Of a stretch of DNA of 64,000 nucleotides, positions 8,597 to 18,192 are shown in pieces; within the stretch, counting starts at the first letter, position 1; the number at the start of each line of letters is the position of its first letter. The stretch spans positions 62,001 to 126,000 of the forward strand of contig JAOAKA010000002.1 in assembly GCA_026413885.1 (NCBI GenBank). The letters run 5' to 3'. The translations under genes were made by a program, and so were the position numbers. The DNA is from Sulfolobales archaeon (lineage in GTDB: Archaea > Thermoproteota > Thermoprotei_A > Sulfolobales > NBVN01). The notes under the pieces are model-generated. The model was not told where the DNA came from, searched no databases, and saw only the letters and a list, made by a program, of their open reading frames with translations.

Positions 8597-10374
8597 GGAG
8601 TTTGAGTAGCCGTGTTGGAAGAATATACAGAATCTCAGGACCCCTCGTAGTTGCTGAAGGTCTGGCGGGAGTTATGATGTATGAAGTAGTTAGAGTAGGT
8701 GAAGAAGGATTAATAGGTGAAGTAATAGCAATACGAGGAGATAGAACCTTCATCCAGGTCTATGAAGAAACTTCTGGATTAACTGTAGGTGAGAAAGTTG
8801 TACCTACTGGTAAACCATTGTCAGCAGAACTAGGGCCGGGTTTAATAGGATCTATCTACGACGGACTCCAGAGACCAGAAAAAGAAATAGGAGTTAAAAC
8901 TGGTAGTATATTTATAGAGAGAGGAGTTAGTGTTCCACCACTAAGACGTGAAGTCAAGTGGAGTTTTGAAAAAAACAGAGAGATTAAACTCGGAGATAAG
9001 ATAGCGCCGGGGGATATAGTTGGATTTGTTAAAGAGACACCGCTCGTACTACATAAGATTATGGTGCCGCCCGAAGTAGGTGGATATGTCAAATGGATCG
9101 CTGACGACGGTGACTACACTATAGAAGATTCTGTAGCTATAGTATCACTTGGTGACAGAGAGTACGAGGTAAAGATGTATCAGCCCTGGCCTATTAGAAG
9201 GCCGAGACCACACTCTGAAAAACTCGGTCCTATAGAGCCTCTGATTACTGGTATTAGAGTTATAGACTACATGTTTCCAATAGCTAAGGGTGGTAAAGCA
9301 GCAATACCGGGAGGCTTCGGCACTGGGAAGACTGTAGCTCTCCAAGAAATAACTAAGTGGAGTCATGCAGACATAGCTATCTACGTAGGTTGTGGTGAGA
9401 GAGGTAATGAAATGTCTGACGCATTAACTAGCTTTATGAAGCTCTTAGACCCGAGGCGCGGGAGACTTATGATGGAGAGGTCTGTATTTATAGCGAATAC
9501 CAGCAACATGCCTGTAGCCGCTAGAGAGACGAGTGTATTTCTAGGTGTAACTATAGGAGAGTACTTTAGAGACATGGGTTATGACGTAGTCATGGTAGCT
9601 GACTCTACCAGTAGGTGGGCGGAAGCTATGAGAGAGATAAGTGGTAGAATGGAGGAAATGCCTGGTGAAGAGGGCTTCCCAGCATACCTATCGAGTAGGT
9701 TAGCAGAATTCTACGAGAGAGCGGGTAGAGTTAAAGTCTTGGGGAGACCTGAGAGATCCGGTAGCTTAACGATATTTGGTGCTGTATCTCCTCCAGGTGG
9801 AGACTTCAGTGAACCAGTTGTTAGGTCTACTGTTAGATATGTTCAGTGCTTTTACGCTTTAGACTACGGGTTAGCTACTCGCAGACACTTTCCAGCCATC
9901 AACTGGTTGATGAGCTATAGTCTATACATAGACTTCGTTAAAGCGTATTGGAATAAGCTGAGTAGGTGGAGTGAGTATAGAGAAACAGCTTTAAAAATAC
10001 TTCAGCGTGAAGCTGAACTCAGCGATATAGTGAGACTTGTTGGACCAGAAGCGCTTCCAGAAGAAGATAAGCTAACACTCGAAATCTCGAGAATGATACG
10101 CGAAGACTTTCTGCAGCAGAGTGCTCTAAATCCCGTCGACTCTTACTCTCCACCTGAGAAGGATGTAATGATTATGGAAGCTGTAATGGAGTTCTACAGA
10201 CTAGCTGGAAGAGCTTTAATGAAGGGAGTGACCGTAGCTAGAGTGCGGGAACTAAAGAGTAGAACTCTGATAGCTCAGATGAAGTACTACACTCTAGAGC
10301 AGTTAAAAAGCGGAGTTTTCGAGAATATAGTTAACAGCATTAGATCAGACTTCAAGGAGCTTCTAGGTGGGTAA
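8593..10374 (+). CDS. atpA: A-type ATP synthase catalytic subunit A
   Basis: 593 residues, normal length. It holds the catalytic P-loop GGFGTGKT (240-247; most archaeal homologues read GPFGSGKT), the non-homologous bulge domain (about 110-200), the arginine-rich GCGERGNEM block and the catalytic [22 protein letters not shown] region. It hydrolyses or makes ATP at the A/B interface. The start is GTG 8593, or TTG 8602, which would give the usual SxxGxIxxISGP N-terminus. The end overlaps atpB by 8 bp. Confidence 0.97.
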   Translation: MRSLSSRVGRIYRISGPLVVAEGLAGVMMYEVVRVGEEGLIGEVIAIRGDRTFIQVYEETSGLTVGEKVVPTGKPLSAELGPGLIGSIYDGLQRPEKEIGVKTGSIFIERGVSVPPLRREVKWSFEKNREIKLGDKIAPGDIVGFVKETPLVLHKIMVPPEVGGYVKWIADDGDYTIEDSVAIVSLGDREYEVKMYQPWPIRRPRPHSEKLGPIEPLITGIRVIDYMFPIAKGGKAAIPGGFGTGKTVALQEITKWSHADIAIYVGCGERGNEMSDALTSFMKLLDPRRGRLMMERSVFIANTSNMPVAARETSVFLGVTIGEYFRDMGYDVVMVADSTSRWAEAMREISGRMEEMPGEEGFPAYLSSRLAEFYERAGRVKVLGRPERSGSLTIFGAVSPPGGDFSEPVVRSTVRYVQCFYALDYGLATRRHFPAINWLMSYSLYIDFVKAYWNKLSRWSEYRETALKILQREAELSDIVRLVGPEALPEEDKLTLEISRMIREDFLQQSALNPVDSYSPPEKDVMIMEAVMEFYRLAGRALMKGVTVARVRELKSRTLIAQMKYYTLEQLKSGVFENIVNSIRSDFKELLGG

Positions 10375-11788
10375 AGTGACTCTCGAAAGTCTCTACGTTA
10401 AATCTACTAAGCAGATCTTCGGAGTTCGTGGATCGCTACTCTTTGTTAAAGCGATAGGGGGAATAAGATACGGTGAAATTGTAGAAGTCTCTCTGGACGG
10501 CACATCGATCTTAGGGCAGGTTATCGATGTAAGTAGAGATATAGCTGTTGTTCAAGTCTTTGGTAGTACAGCTGGGATAACTCCAGGTCTTACCACAGTA
10601 AAGTTCTATGGAGAGACGATAAAGATCCCGGCATCAATAGATATGCTAGGCCGAATACTCGATGGACTAGCTAGACCTATAGATGGAGGTCCGCAAATTA
10701 TTCCTGAAGACTATCTAGATATTCACGGAAACGCTCTTAATCCAGCTCTAAGAATCCCGCCTTCAGAGCCTATTGAAACCGGTATTTCTGTACTAGACAG
10801 TCTTCTAACTCTAGTACGTGGACAGAAGCTTCCGATATTCAGTGGTTCAGGTCTTCCACACAATAGGATAGCTATGCAGATTGTGAGACAAGCAGCTGTG
10901 AGAGGATCTGGAGAAAAATTTGTCGTTGTCTTCGGTGCTATAGGTGTTACCTACGAAGAAGCAGCGTACTTCTTAAACGAACTGAGGTCTATGGGTGCTT
11001 TAGATAGAACCATCGCCTTCATAGCTCCAGCTTCTGCATCTACTGTCGAGAAACTAGCTCTACCGAGAACAGCTCTAACAGCTGCGGAGTTTATTGCTTG
11101 GAACTATGATATGCATGTGTTAACAATACTGACAGATATGACTAACTACGCTGAATCTCTGAGAGAGATATCAGCAGCTAGAGAGGAGGTTCCTGGAAGA
11201 AGGGGTTACCCAGGATATATGTACACAGATCTAGCTACTATATATGAGAGAGCTGGTAGAGTCTCAACTAAAAAGGGAAGTATGACTATTATGCCTATAC
11301 TCACTATGCCTGATGACGATATAACTCACCCAATACCTGATTTAACAGGGTACATTACTGAAGGACAGATAGTTTTATCTAGAGATATTTGGCGTAAGGG
11401 CATATACCCACCTGTAGATGTATTTCTCTCTCTATCGAGACTTATGAAGGAGGGCATAGGTAAAGATAAAACTAGAGAAGACCATAGAGAAGTATTCTCT
11501 CAACTCATATCTGCATACGCAGAAGCACAGTATCTGCGAGAGCTATCGGCCATCGTAGGACTAGAATCTCTTACACCTAGAGATAAGAAGTACCTAGAGT
11601 TCGCAGACCTCTTCGAGAGAAAATTCATGAACCAGGGGGAGTACGAGAGAAGATCGTTTGAGCAGACACTAGATATAGGCTGGGAGATTCTATCTATATT
11701 ACCGGAGGACGAGTTAAAGCAGATAAGTCCTCAAACACTCAAAAAGTTTCACCCTAGGTATAGATTCGAAGTAGAAGGTAGGAAGTAG
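10367..11788 (+). CDS. atpB: A-type ATP synthase regulatory subunit B
   Basis: 473 residues. It has the ATPase fold but the P-loop is degenerate ([14 protein letters not shown]), as in all non-catalytic B subunits. [16 protein letters not shown] and [25 protein letters not shown] supply the interface including the arginine finger region. GTG start inside the end of atpA (8-bp overlap). The stop abuts the atpD ATG directly. Confidence 0.97.
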   Translation: MGKVTLESLYVKSTKQIFGVRGSLLFVKAIGGIRYGEIVEVSLDGTSILGQVIDVSRDIAVVQVFGSTAGITPGLTTVKFYGETIKIPASIDMLGRILDGLARPIDGGPQIIPEDYLDIHGNALNPALRIPPSEPIETGISVLDSLLTLVRGQKLPIFSGSGLPHNRIAMQIVRQAAVRGSGEKFVVVFGAIGVTYEEAAYFLNELRSMGALDRTIAFIAPASASTVEKLALPRTALTAAEFIAWNYDMHVLTILTDMTNYAESLREISAAREEVPGRRGYPGYMYTDLATIYERAGRVSTKKGSMTIMPILTMPDDDITHPIPDLTGYITEGQIVLSRDIWRKGIYPPVDVFLSLSRLMKEGIGKDKTREDHREVFSQLISAYAEAQYLRELSAIVGLESLTPRDKKYLEFADLFERKFMNQGEYERRSFEQTLDIGWEILSILPEDELKQISPQTLKKFHPRYRFEVEGRK

Positions 11789-12421
11789 ATGAGTTCTGGA
11801 GATATAATAAAGATCTCTAGACCTACTAAAATAGAGCTAATCAGACTTAGAAGGAGATTGATTCTAGCGAGAAGACTCCATAGAATACTTCGCGATAGAC
11901 TGACTCTACTAGTGCAAGAATTCTACATAGCGTTGAGAAAAGCCTTCGAACTAAGAAGTAGAATTAACGAAATATTCTCAGAGATATACCCATGCTACTA
12001 TAGAACACTGAGGATACACGGCTACGAGTTTCTAGAAGTGGTATCAGATTCCGTAGCTACTGACCTCAAGGTTTTTGCTGGAACTAGAAATACTGTCGGT
12101 GTTTTAGTCCCTATGTTAGAGTTGAGAGAAGTACCTAAGAGCTCACCTCTAATTCCCATAGAGTCCTATAAGATTCAGGTAAGAAGAAGAGAACTTCTAG
12201 AACTACTAGTTCTTCTAGCTGAGTACGAGAAGTCTCTAGTGCTGATAGGTGGTGAGATAGCTCGCACTAGGAGAAAGGTTATGATGCTAGAGAAAGTACT
12301 CATACCGAGGATTGTGAGAACTATAGCGTACCTAAAGATGAAGTTTGATGAGATGGAGAGAGAGGAGAAAGTGAGGATGATGAGAACTAAAACTATGCTC
12401 GAGAAAACTCGAGTTTTCTAG
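11789..12421 (+). CDS. atpD: A-type ATP synthase subunit D (rotor shaft)
   Basis: 210 residues, two long antiparallel helices flanking a short central section, starting with the family's PTKIELIRLRRRL segment. It forms the rotating shaft inside the A3B3 head. ATG immediately after the atpB stop. Last gene of the operon. Its final 29 bp overlap the convergent tpiA gene, and an 18-bp perfect palindrome lies in that overlap. Confidence 0.94.
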   Translation: MSSGDIIKISRPTKIELIRLRRRLILARRLHRILRDRLTLLVQEFYIALRKAFELRSRINEIFSEIYPCYYRTLRIHGYEFLEVVSDSVATDLKVFAGTRNTVGVLVPMLELREVPKSSPLIPIESYKIQVRRRELLELLVLLAEYEKSLVLIGGEIARTRRKVMMLEKVLIPRIVRTIAYLKMKFDEMEREEKVRMMRTKTMLEKTRVF

Positions 12422-13118
12422 TAGCTTTCAGCATTGCTTCAACCATATTCCTAATAGTTCTCTCTGGGTCTTGAGACTTCATTATAGCGGATGAAACTAA
12501 AATCCCACTTGTGCCGAGAAGAATAGCTGCTTCAGCATCTTCTGCTGAAGATATTCCAGCTCCAGTTAGTATTACGACATCCTTATTGTACTTCCTTATT
12601 AAAGCTATTGAATTCGTGACGACTTCCGGCTTAGCTCTAGATACAGCGAGCCCCGTACCAATTAGCTCCGGCGGCTCGACTGCTATTGCGTCAGGTTCTA
12701 GTACGGAGACTGCTGCTGCTTCTATAGGTTTGGAAGCACATACGAGTATCTTCAGATTTAACAACCTCGATTTCTCTACTAGAAAACTTATCTCGTCTAG
12801 CCTTAACCTTCTCTCACTGTGGTTAGCTATAAATCCCTCTGCTCCAGATTCCTTAACGGCTTCTGGAGGTAGAGCACCTGTATGTGGACCTAGTGCTACA
12901 GGGTCTGCGTGTTGTGCGAAAACAGGTATCTCGAGAGATTCTGAGAGAGTTCTTAATTCAGTAGCTGGTGGAGCTACAACTATAGTTGCAGAGTCTCTGA
13001 AATCTAGGTAAACTCTCTCAGCAGCTCTACCAATAGCGAGAGCTCTAAGCCCTATTGAAGCATCATACACCTTAAAGTTAACTACAAGTATAGGTACTGT
13101 AAACTCTCCTAAAACCAA
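12393..13118 (-). CDS. tpiA: Triosephosphate isomerase (archaeal type)
   Basis: 241 residues, near the short archaeal TIM length (about 225), converting dihydroxyacetone phosphate and glyceraldehyde 3-phosphate. Catalytic residues are visible: Asn and Lys in VVNFKVY, His in IANHSERR, and Glu in AVEPPELIGTG. FAQHADP and the phosphate-binding GAGISS are also archaeal signatures. It lies 24 bp downstream of the FBP aldolase/phosphatase gene on the same strand, giving a two-gene gluconeogenic unit. The 3' end overlaps atpD tail to tail by 29 bp. Confidence 0.96.
   Translation of the reverse strand: MVLGEFTVPILVVNFKVYDASIGLRALAIGRAAERVYLDFRDSATIVVAPPATELRTLSESLEIPVFAQHADPVALGPHTGALPPEAVKESGAEGFIANHSERRLRLDEISFLVEKSRLLNLKILVCASKPIEAAAVSVLEPDAIAVEPPELIGTGLAVSRAKPEVVTNSIALIRKYNKDVVILTGAGISSAEDAEAAILLGTSGILVSSAIMKSQDPERTIRNMVEAMLKATRKLEFSRA
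12402..12419. repeat. Perfect 18-bp palindrome in overlapping gene tails
   Basis: AGAAAACTCGAGTTTTCT is identical on both strands. It lies within both coding ends, four codons from the tpiA stop and at the atpD stop. On either strand a hairpin followed by a T-rich arm could form, so it may act as a shared terminator for the two convergent operons. Confidence 0.6.
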
Positions 13119-13142
13119 AAGAGAAGCACCTTAATAATCGAG

Positions 13143-14297
13143 TTAATCAGTCTCTCTAGGCTCTTCTACACCGGTCTTTGATTCAGCGGTTTTAGCTGGT
13201 TTAAAGAATCTATTTTTAAGTTTTTCAAGTATATCTGGTAGCGTTGTGTACTCCATTTCTTCTGGTCCTAGTCTATGGGGCATGAACGGTCCGTGCCTCC
13301 TTACGTATTCAGCTACTACTTGAGCTTGTCTTCTAGTTTCATCGAAAGCCGGGTCATCGAAGAGGTCGACTGGCCCTATGAGCTTTGAATTCCTGACTTG
13401 GAAACCTAGACCTACAATTCTCGGAGGTCCATCGAATCTAGTGCACTTTGAGTATCTCTGAGGTACCGGCATGAGCGGGCCGTGGTGAGACCCCCTCATC
13501 CAACCAGCTACTAGATGTGGAAATGCGAATGCTTCGAGAATCTCACCCATAGCCGGAAATCCGGCTTGAGCTCTGAGAACAGCTACAGGGTCATCTTTTC
13601 CAACATACCTACCGGCTATTAAGCTAAGTCTTTCTACACTGACTACAGCAGCTATCTCGTTGTCGAATCTCCTATAGACTTTCCTCACAATATACCTACC
13701 AGGAGTCCCAATTAGAGCCAGAATATCGTATATTTCCTCAGGAGCGTTTAGTAGTACAGACTTACCCTCATGTACATCATATACTTCAAATGTGAAGCCG
13801 GCATGAAGCTTCGGGTCTATGACGAGTCCAGCTGTATTGAACGGGTCAGCAAAGATCCTGTACATAGGGAGGTTGAATGCTCCCGGCTCTGTCTTATCGA
13901 CCATAAACACAGCTATAGGTTCTGAAGGTCTTTCGTGGAACTCCATTTCGGCGACACCAGGTCCTAGACCACGTACGTTACCTGAAAATGCGTCACTAAG
14001 TAGGTCCTGACCCGCAGCATAGAGACCTAGTTCTCTAGCTACTTTAGCTGCTTCTCTAAATGCTGTCCAAGCTACTTCATGTACTTCAGGAGAGTCTACT
14101 CCTTTTCTATGACTCATAATTAGCTCGAGGTCGTCTCCAGCATTTGCTACATAGAAATCGAATATAACTCCCTTAGCTTTAGCTTCAGCGAGGACTCTAG
14201 TAGCAGCAGCAATTGTATCTGGGTGAACAACTACGTGTCCAGCTATTGAACCAATATCAGCTTTAATTATGGAGACTGTCGTCTTAATCTTCTCCAC
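13143..14297 (-). CDS. fbp: Fructose-1,6-bisphosphate aldolase/phosphatase
   Basis: About 384 residues from GTG 14297. This is the bifunctional archaeal enzyme that condenses the triose phosphates and dephosphorylates the product to fructose 6-phosphate. Family blocks: KTTVSIIKADIGSIAGH near the N-terminus (metal and Schiff-base site region), HRKGVDSPEVHEVAW, GLYAAGQDLLSDAFSGN, DKTEPGAFNLP and the Mg-binding GSHHGPLMP. The frame stays open 33 codons further upstream, but the family begins at the KTTVS segment. GGTGGGAG lies just upstream of GTG 14297, so I choose that start. Operon with tpiA. Confidence 0.96.
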   Translation of the reverse strand: MEKIKTTVSIIKADIGSIAGHVVVHPDTIAAATRVLAEAKAKGVIFDFYVANAGDDLELIMSHRKGVDSPEVHEVAWTAFREAAKVARELGLYAAGQDLLSDAFSGNVRGLGPGVAEMEFHERPSEPIAVFMVDKTEPGAFNLPMYRIFADPFNTAGLVIDPKLHAGFTFEVYDVHEGKSVLLNAPEEIYDILALIGTPGRYIVRKVYRRFDNEIAAVVSVERLSLIAGRYVGKDDPVAVLRAQAGFPAMGEILEAFAFPHLVAGWMRGSHHGPLMPVPQRYSKCTRFDGPPRIVGLGFQVRNSKLIGPVDLFDDPAFDETRRQAQVVAEYVRRHGPFMPHRLGPEEMEYTTLPDILEKLKNRFFKPAKTAESKTGVEEPRETD

Positions 14298-14413
14298 TCT
14301 CCCACCAAGATACTGAGACCAACTAGTAATATAAGTGGTATTGCTCGAACCATAGTGAATTACTGCTGTAGCTTTTAATATCTGAGACATCTCCACTATA
14401 CGGACTAAGTGCT

Positions 14414-14470
14414 CTGAGTGATGAGTGTGGCGGTCTCAGATTGGTGAAGACTTAGGAGCCCCCTGATATC
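14414..14470 (+). ncRNA. C/D-box sRNA (2'-O-methylation guide), candidate
   Basis: Box C GTGATGA (14418-14424), a 12-nt guide, box D' CAGA (14437-14440, one change from CTGA), a 3-nt spacer, box C' GTGAAGA (14444-14450), a 12-nt guide, box D CTGA (14463-14466). This spacing is exactly that of archaeal C/D sRNAs. A T-run follows at 14478-14482, and a TATA-like TTTTAATATC lies upstream at 14373-14382. The locus lies between two minus-strand genes but is read on the plus strand. Ends are approximate. The D guide would pair with GGGGCUCCUAAG; I cannot name the target. Confidence 0.72.
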
Positions 14471-14559
14471 TTCAGTCTTTTTATATTGAAGTAAACTAAC
14501 TAAATAGAAACACAATTAAGCTGTGGATATAGAAAAGAATTTTAGCTGATTAGCTATTG

Positions 14560-17500
14560 TTAGAAGACTTCTTCAGTTGCTGCTAATCTTTCAACCAGTC
14601 TAGCTCTCAGCTTCAGTGCTATTACGATTACCGCAATAGCGACTACTGCGAGTGCTATCACGTGAACAAATCTACCAATTATAGTGACTATTGTCGGAGT
14701 CAATCGGAGCGTCATAGTTGTATCTTTATTTAGGTAGAAAATCTCGGTATATTCGTTGTAGCCGCTCTTCGTGATCTTAACTGAAGCAATCCCCGCTGGG
14801 ATAGTGATCCTAGCTTCACCATTCTCGTCTGTGAGAAGAGAAGCTAGCTCTAGCTTAGTGTTTAAGTCAATTATTTGTATACCTACACTACTCAATCTCT
14901 CTTCTAAGTCATTTACTACCGTTACTACGAGAGTATGTAGCTTTCTGTTCATTCTAGCTACATAGCTTAAATTTGAGAATACGTTGATAGCGGTCGGCTG
15001 AGGCTCTACATACAGTTTCTCAGTTTCATCTAGTGGTGTTATAGATAGTATGTATCTACCGTAGGGAACAAGTATGTTAAAGCCGTGAGATGCTGTATAT
15101 CCATCAACAACTACAGAGATAGTTGTATTCAGGTTAACTCTAAATCTTCCCTCTAAATAGCCGCGCGCACTAACATCTACTATTCTAAAAGTTAAGGTAT
15201 AATTCTGTCTAACGAGATCGATCGCGAACTTAGTGTTCGATGTAAGGCTTAAAGCACCCTCGAAGGGTATGTAGCTATTAGAATGTTCATCCACTGGTTC
15301 CACTCTGATTATATAATCAGCTGCTCCTAGAGGAAGCGAGAGTCTCGGTGATGTAACTACCGAGTGAAGAGTACCGTTAATTAATACCTTCAGCGGTACC
15401 ACAGGCCTTTCCGAATATCTGTCTCTTAGAGTTAAGTCGAGGGTGTAGACTCTTCTGAACATGAGTACATGTATATTTCTATCCGAGTCTAAGGTGAGTT
15501 CAGCTACACCCACAGAGTATACACTACTATATTCGCCGATTGGATAGACTTCAATATAGTAGTGACCGTATGGGAGATAGACTGATTCCGGTAGATAGCC
15601 TGTAAATACCTCCGTTCCGTTGGCGTATACTACAGCTCTAATTCGAGTTTCTCTTTCAGTCAGCTCATCGAGAGCCGCTATCGTGAGACCGTAAGTTTTT
15701 CTCTTGATAAACAATTCAGCAATAGTGCTCTTATTTACTAAAACTGTAGTAGAGTAGTTTCTATATATTGCTTCAACATCTTTCATAGGGGAGACTTCCA
15801 CACCCACTACCCCTGCTGGAACAGTTACCGTAAGGCTAGAGTCTGGTGAAGGTATGTAGAGTGTGCCATTGACGTACACGACGAGTCGCGGGTCTGTATG
15901 TCTTCTAGTTACCTCATCGAAAAACTTGAGAGTTAAGTTGTATCTCGCTCTCCTCAACACTACTACTAGCTCTGAATCCGCTTCAATCTTCATTCTAGTG
16001 GTACTGGTAAAGTAATAGTTATCGAGAGACTCTATGCTAATGTTGTAAAAACCGTAAAGTAATTTAACATTTAATCCTTCGGGAGCTACATAACTGTAGG
16101 TTTCACCATTTATAATCACTCTTAATCTACCGAGAAGAGAACTCTTAAATTCGTCTCTAGCGATGAGCCTTAGAGTGAACTCTCTATACTGAAGCTTAGC
16201 TGGAATAACGACGTCACGGCATCTATTCTCGCAGTACGGAATATTCACTACTGTAGAGTAGTTTAAGATGTAGTCTTTAGGCGGAATTACTTGTAGAGAA
16301 TACTTCCTACCTGGTAGTATGTTTGTAAACTTAACACTATTTCCTACAAGAATCCTAGCTATTTCTTCGACTTTACCATTTATTTCATATCTCAATATCA
16401 CCTTGGACCCGTTGATCTGCTCCTGTGGAACTGGGGGGACTACTCTAACCTCTATAGAGGGTGCTATATAGTTGTTTAAATTAATTGGAGTAGGTTTAGC
16501 TAATGCTGAACCTAGATTTACTATTAGATGTAGTTCCGAAGGCGCCGCTAATGCGATAAGTTCTGCTCTAGGTAGTGATGATGCTGAGATAAGTCCTCCC
16601 ACCGAGAACTCAGCCTGAAAACCAACTCTTAAAATAGGTAGCTGATACGGTGTTAAGGCGACTATCTGCACACCTCTGGTCGAGAAGGTAAAGTAGGAGG
16701 ACCCTAGGGATGGCTGTATTTTCACTAGAGAACCTAGAGTAACAATAGCTTGAGCGAACTCATATCTATTTCTGAGCTCATTGAATCTATAGTGTTTCAC
16801 TCTACCGTCGGAGAACCCTATTACGACATCGCTCTTAGAGTAGGCTACCACATCAACTATAGATACTGGTGTTATACCTAGGTATTCTAGTGCTACCGGT
16901 GTGGATGGTTGTAAACTGAAAGCGTAGTCGAGATTGTATAGCTCTAGATAGGTTCTATTTACTAATGCGATCAGATAGCCTCCTCCGTAATCAATAAAGT
17001 GTGGTCTAGCTACTGTCGGATAGAATTCCTTGTCTAGAGACTTCAAGGCTCTATAGTCTGTTGGAGCATTATCTAGATCGAGAAAGTCTATGTAGTACTT
17101 AGCAAAGAATGGGAGTCCGTAGACCTCTTCCGCAGGGTCTACAGAAGCTCTTTCAGGTATAACTACTTCAACTCTAAATCTCCTGAATATAGCTGAGGTA
17201 TTTACATTCTCTCTAACTAGAAACTTCCTCGTCGAGCCCAATATCGATACGTTAGCTAGATAGCCCTTAGGTATGGGAATATGTGCGACACCACCGTCAT
17301 CTGCGTTCCATCCATATACTCTACGAGCTTTAGTGACTGGGTCTATTAGAGATATTTCTACTAGTGCTCTTTTAGCCGGCTCAACTAGTGTTGCGTTAAT
17401 GTAGTGACTTATGTTTAATTCAGCAGTAATGGTGTCGAAGTAGGGTGCCCAAAATAGAGCTACTACATCTGCTCTATAGTAGTAACCACCGGGAGTGTAT

Positions 17501-18123
17501 ACCTTAGCGGGAATAGCTATTTGAGGATAGACCTTTCTATGGTAGTTAACAACCGTAGTTACTATTTGGGGAGAGATTACTAGAGATCCCAACTTATCTT
17601 CATCAAATACGTACACATAGCAATTCGTACACAAGCCTGTGGGAATACCTTCACTAACTGTAGCTATGACTTTATATCCACTAGCAGCTCTAGCTACGAA
17701 AATGTCGAAGACTCTGAAGTCGGCACCTTGAATAAGATGTAATAATTGGTATAGTCTTCCTCCATCTACTCTAAATAAATATATCTCACCTCTATCACTA
17801 CCTACAGCAAAACGTGTAGGTGGGTACCCATCTACAGCTGTAGCTGTAGCTCTTCCAGCTAGTGGATAGGTTTGTATTATTTTTGGTCCAGCTACTGAAT
17901 CCTCTATATCGAGGACGACTACAGCTGAATAATCTTCATAGCTTACTACAAGAGCTATACGCGTAGTATTTAGAGCTAGAACATCAACTATTGTGAAGTT
18001 GAAGTTATATCTCAAGATTAGTGGGTGCTGGAGATCAGTAAAGTAGGTAGAGGACGTAGGTTGAACCAACACTAGTACTAGGAGTAGAACCAACACCGCC
18101 ATCGAACGCTTTAACCACACCAT
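14560..18123 (-). CDS. Giant secreted surface protein with beta-propeller and tandem beta-sandwich repeats
   Basis: About 1187 residues. A hydrophobic signal peptide (VLVLLLVLVLV, first 25 residues) is followed by propeller-like blades (for example FAVGSDRGEIYLFRVDGG) over roughly the first 550 residues. About five or six repeats of roughly 82 residues follow, then a single C-terminal membrane helix (HVIALAVVAIAVIVIALKL) and a short charged tail. Many N-x-S/T sites suggest glycosylation. ATG 18123 is preferred over GTG 18132, because the latter lies inside the GGGTGTG ribosome binding site. It is divergent from the pilus-like operon by 69 bp. Function is not known; it may be a membrane-anchored S-layer or adhesin-type protein. 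Confidence 0.8.
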   Translation of the reverse strand: MVWLKRSMAVLVLLLVLVLVQPTSSTYFTDLQHPLILRYNFNFTIVDVLALNTTRIALVVSYEDYSAVVVLDIEDSVAGPKIIQTYPLAGRATATAVDGYPPTRFAVGSDRGEIYLFRVDGGRLYQLLHLIQGADFRVFDIFVARAASGYKVIATVSEGIPTGLCTNCYVYVFDEDKLGSLVISPQIVTTVVNYHRKVYPQIAIPAKVYTPGGYYYRADVVALFWAPYFDTITAELNISHYINATLVEPAKRALVEISLIDPVTKARRVYGWNADDGGVAHIPIPKGYLANVSILGSTRKFLVRENVNTSAIFRRFRVEVVIPERASVDPAEEVYGLPFFAKYYIDFLDLDNAPTDYRALKSLDKEFYPTVARPHFIDYGGGYLIALVNRTYLELYNLDYAFSLQPSTPVALEYLGITPVSIVDVVAYSKSDVVIGFSDGRVKHYRFNELRNRYEFAQAIVTLGSLVKIQPSLGSSYFTFSTRGVQIVALTPYQLPILRVGFQAEFSVGGLISASSLPRAELIALAAPSELHLIVNLGSALAKPTPINLNNYIAPSIEVRVVPPVPQEQINGSKVILRYEINGKVEEIARILVGNSVKFTNILPGRKYSLQVIPPKDYILNYSTVVNIPYCENRCRDVVIPAKLQYREFTLRLIARDEFKSSLLGRLRVIINGETYSYVAPEGLNVKLLYGFYNISIESLDNYYFTSTTRMKIEADSELVVVLRRARYNLTLKFFDEVTRRHTDPRLVVYVNGTLYIPSPDSSLTVTVPAGVVGVEVSPMKDVEAIYRNYSTTVLVNKSTIAELFIKRKTYGLTIAALDELTERETRIRAVVYANGTEVFTGYLPESVYLPYGHYYIEVYPIGEYSSVYSVGVAELTLDSDRNIHVLMFRRVYTLDLTLRDRYSERPVVPLKVLINGTLHSVVTSPRLSLPLGAADYIIRVEPVDEHSNSYIPFEGALSLTSNTKFAIDLVRQNYTLTFRIVDVSARGYLEGRFRVNLNTTISVVVDGYTASHGFNILVPYGRYILSITPLDETEKLYVEPQPTAINVFSNLSYVARMNRKLHTLVVTVVNDLEERLSSVGIQIIDLNTKLELASLLTDENGEARITIPAGIASVKITKSGYNEYTEIFYLNKDTTMTLRLTPTIVTIIGRFVHVIALAVVAIAVIVIALKLRARLVERLAATEEVF
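14800..16195 (-). repeat. Tandem ~82-residue protein repeats inside the surface protein
   Basis: Units begin with Y-x-L-x-L/I/F, then an aspartate, and mid-unit V-x-V-x-V-N-G-T. Examples are YNLTLKFFDE, YGLTIAALDE, YTLDLTLRDR and YTLTFRIVDV, at about 245-bp spacing, preceded by FTLRLIARDE and followed by a diverged HTLVVTVVND unit. PEGA or Ig-like folding is inferred from the pattern only. Confidence 0.65.
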
Positions 18124-18192
18124 ACAACACACCCAGTGAGATCTAGTGCAAGTATTTATTGGTAAACAGTATAATATAAGGGCATTGATAAA
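18124..18192. promoter_or_regulatory. Divergent promoter region, surface protein / pilus ATPase
   Basis: Rightward: TATAATATA at 18170-18178. Leftward: AAATACTT, read on the minus strand, at about 18152-18160, some 30 bp before ATG 18123. The rightward box is so close to GTG 18193 that that gene may start translation at the in-frame GTG 18220 instead. Confidence 0.5.
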
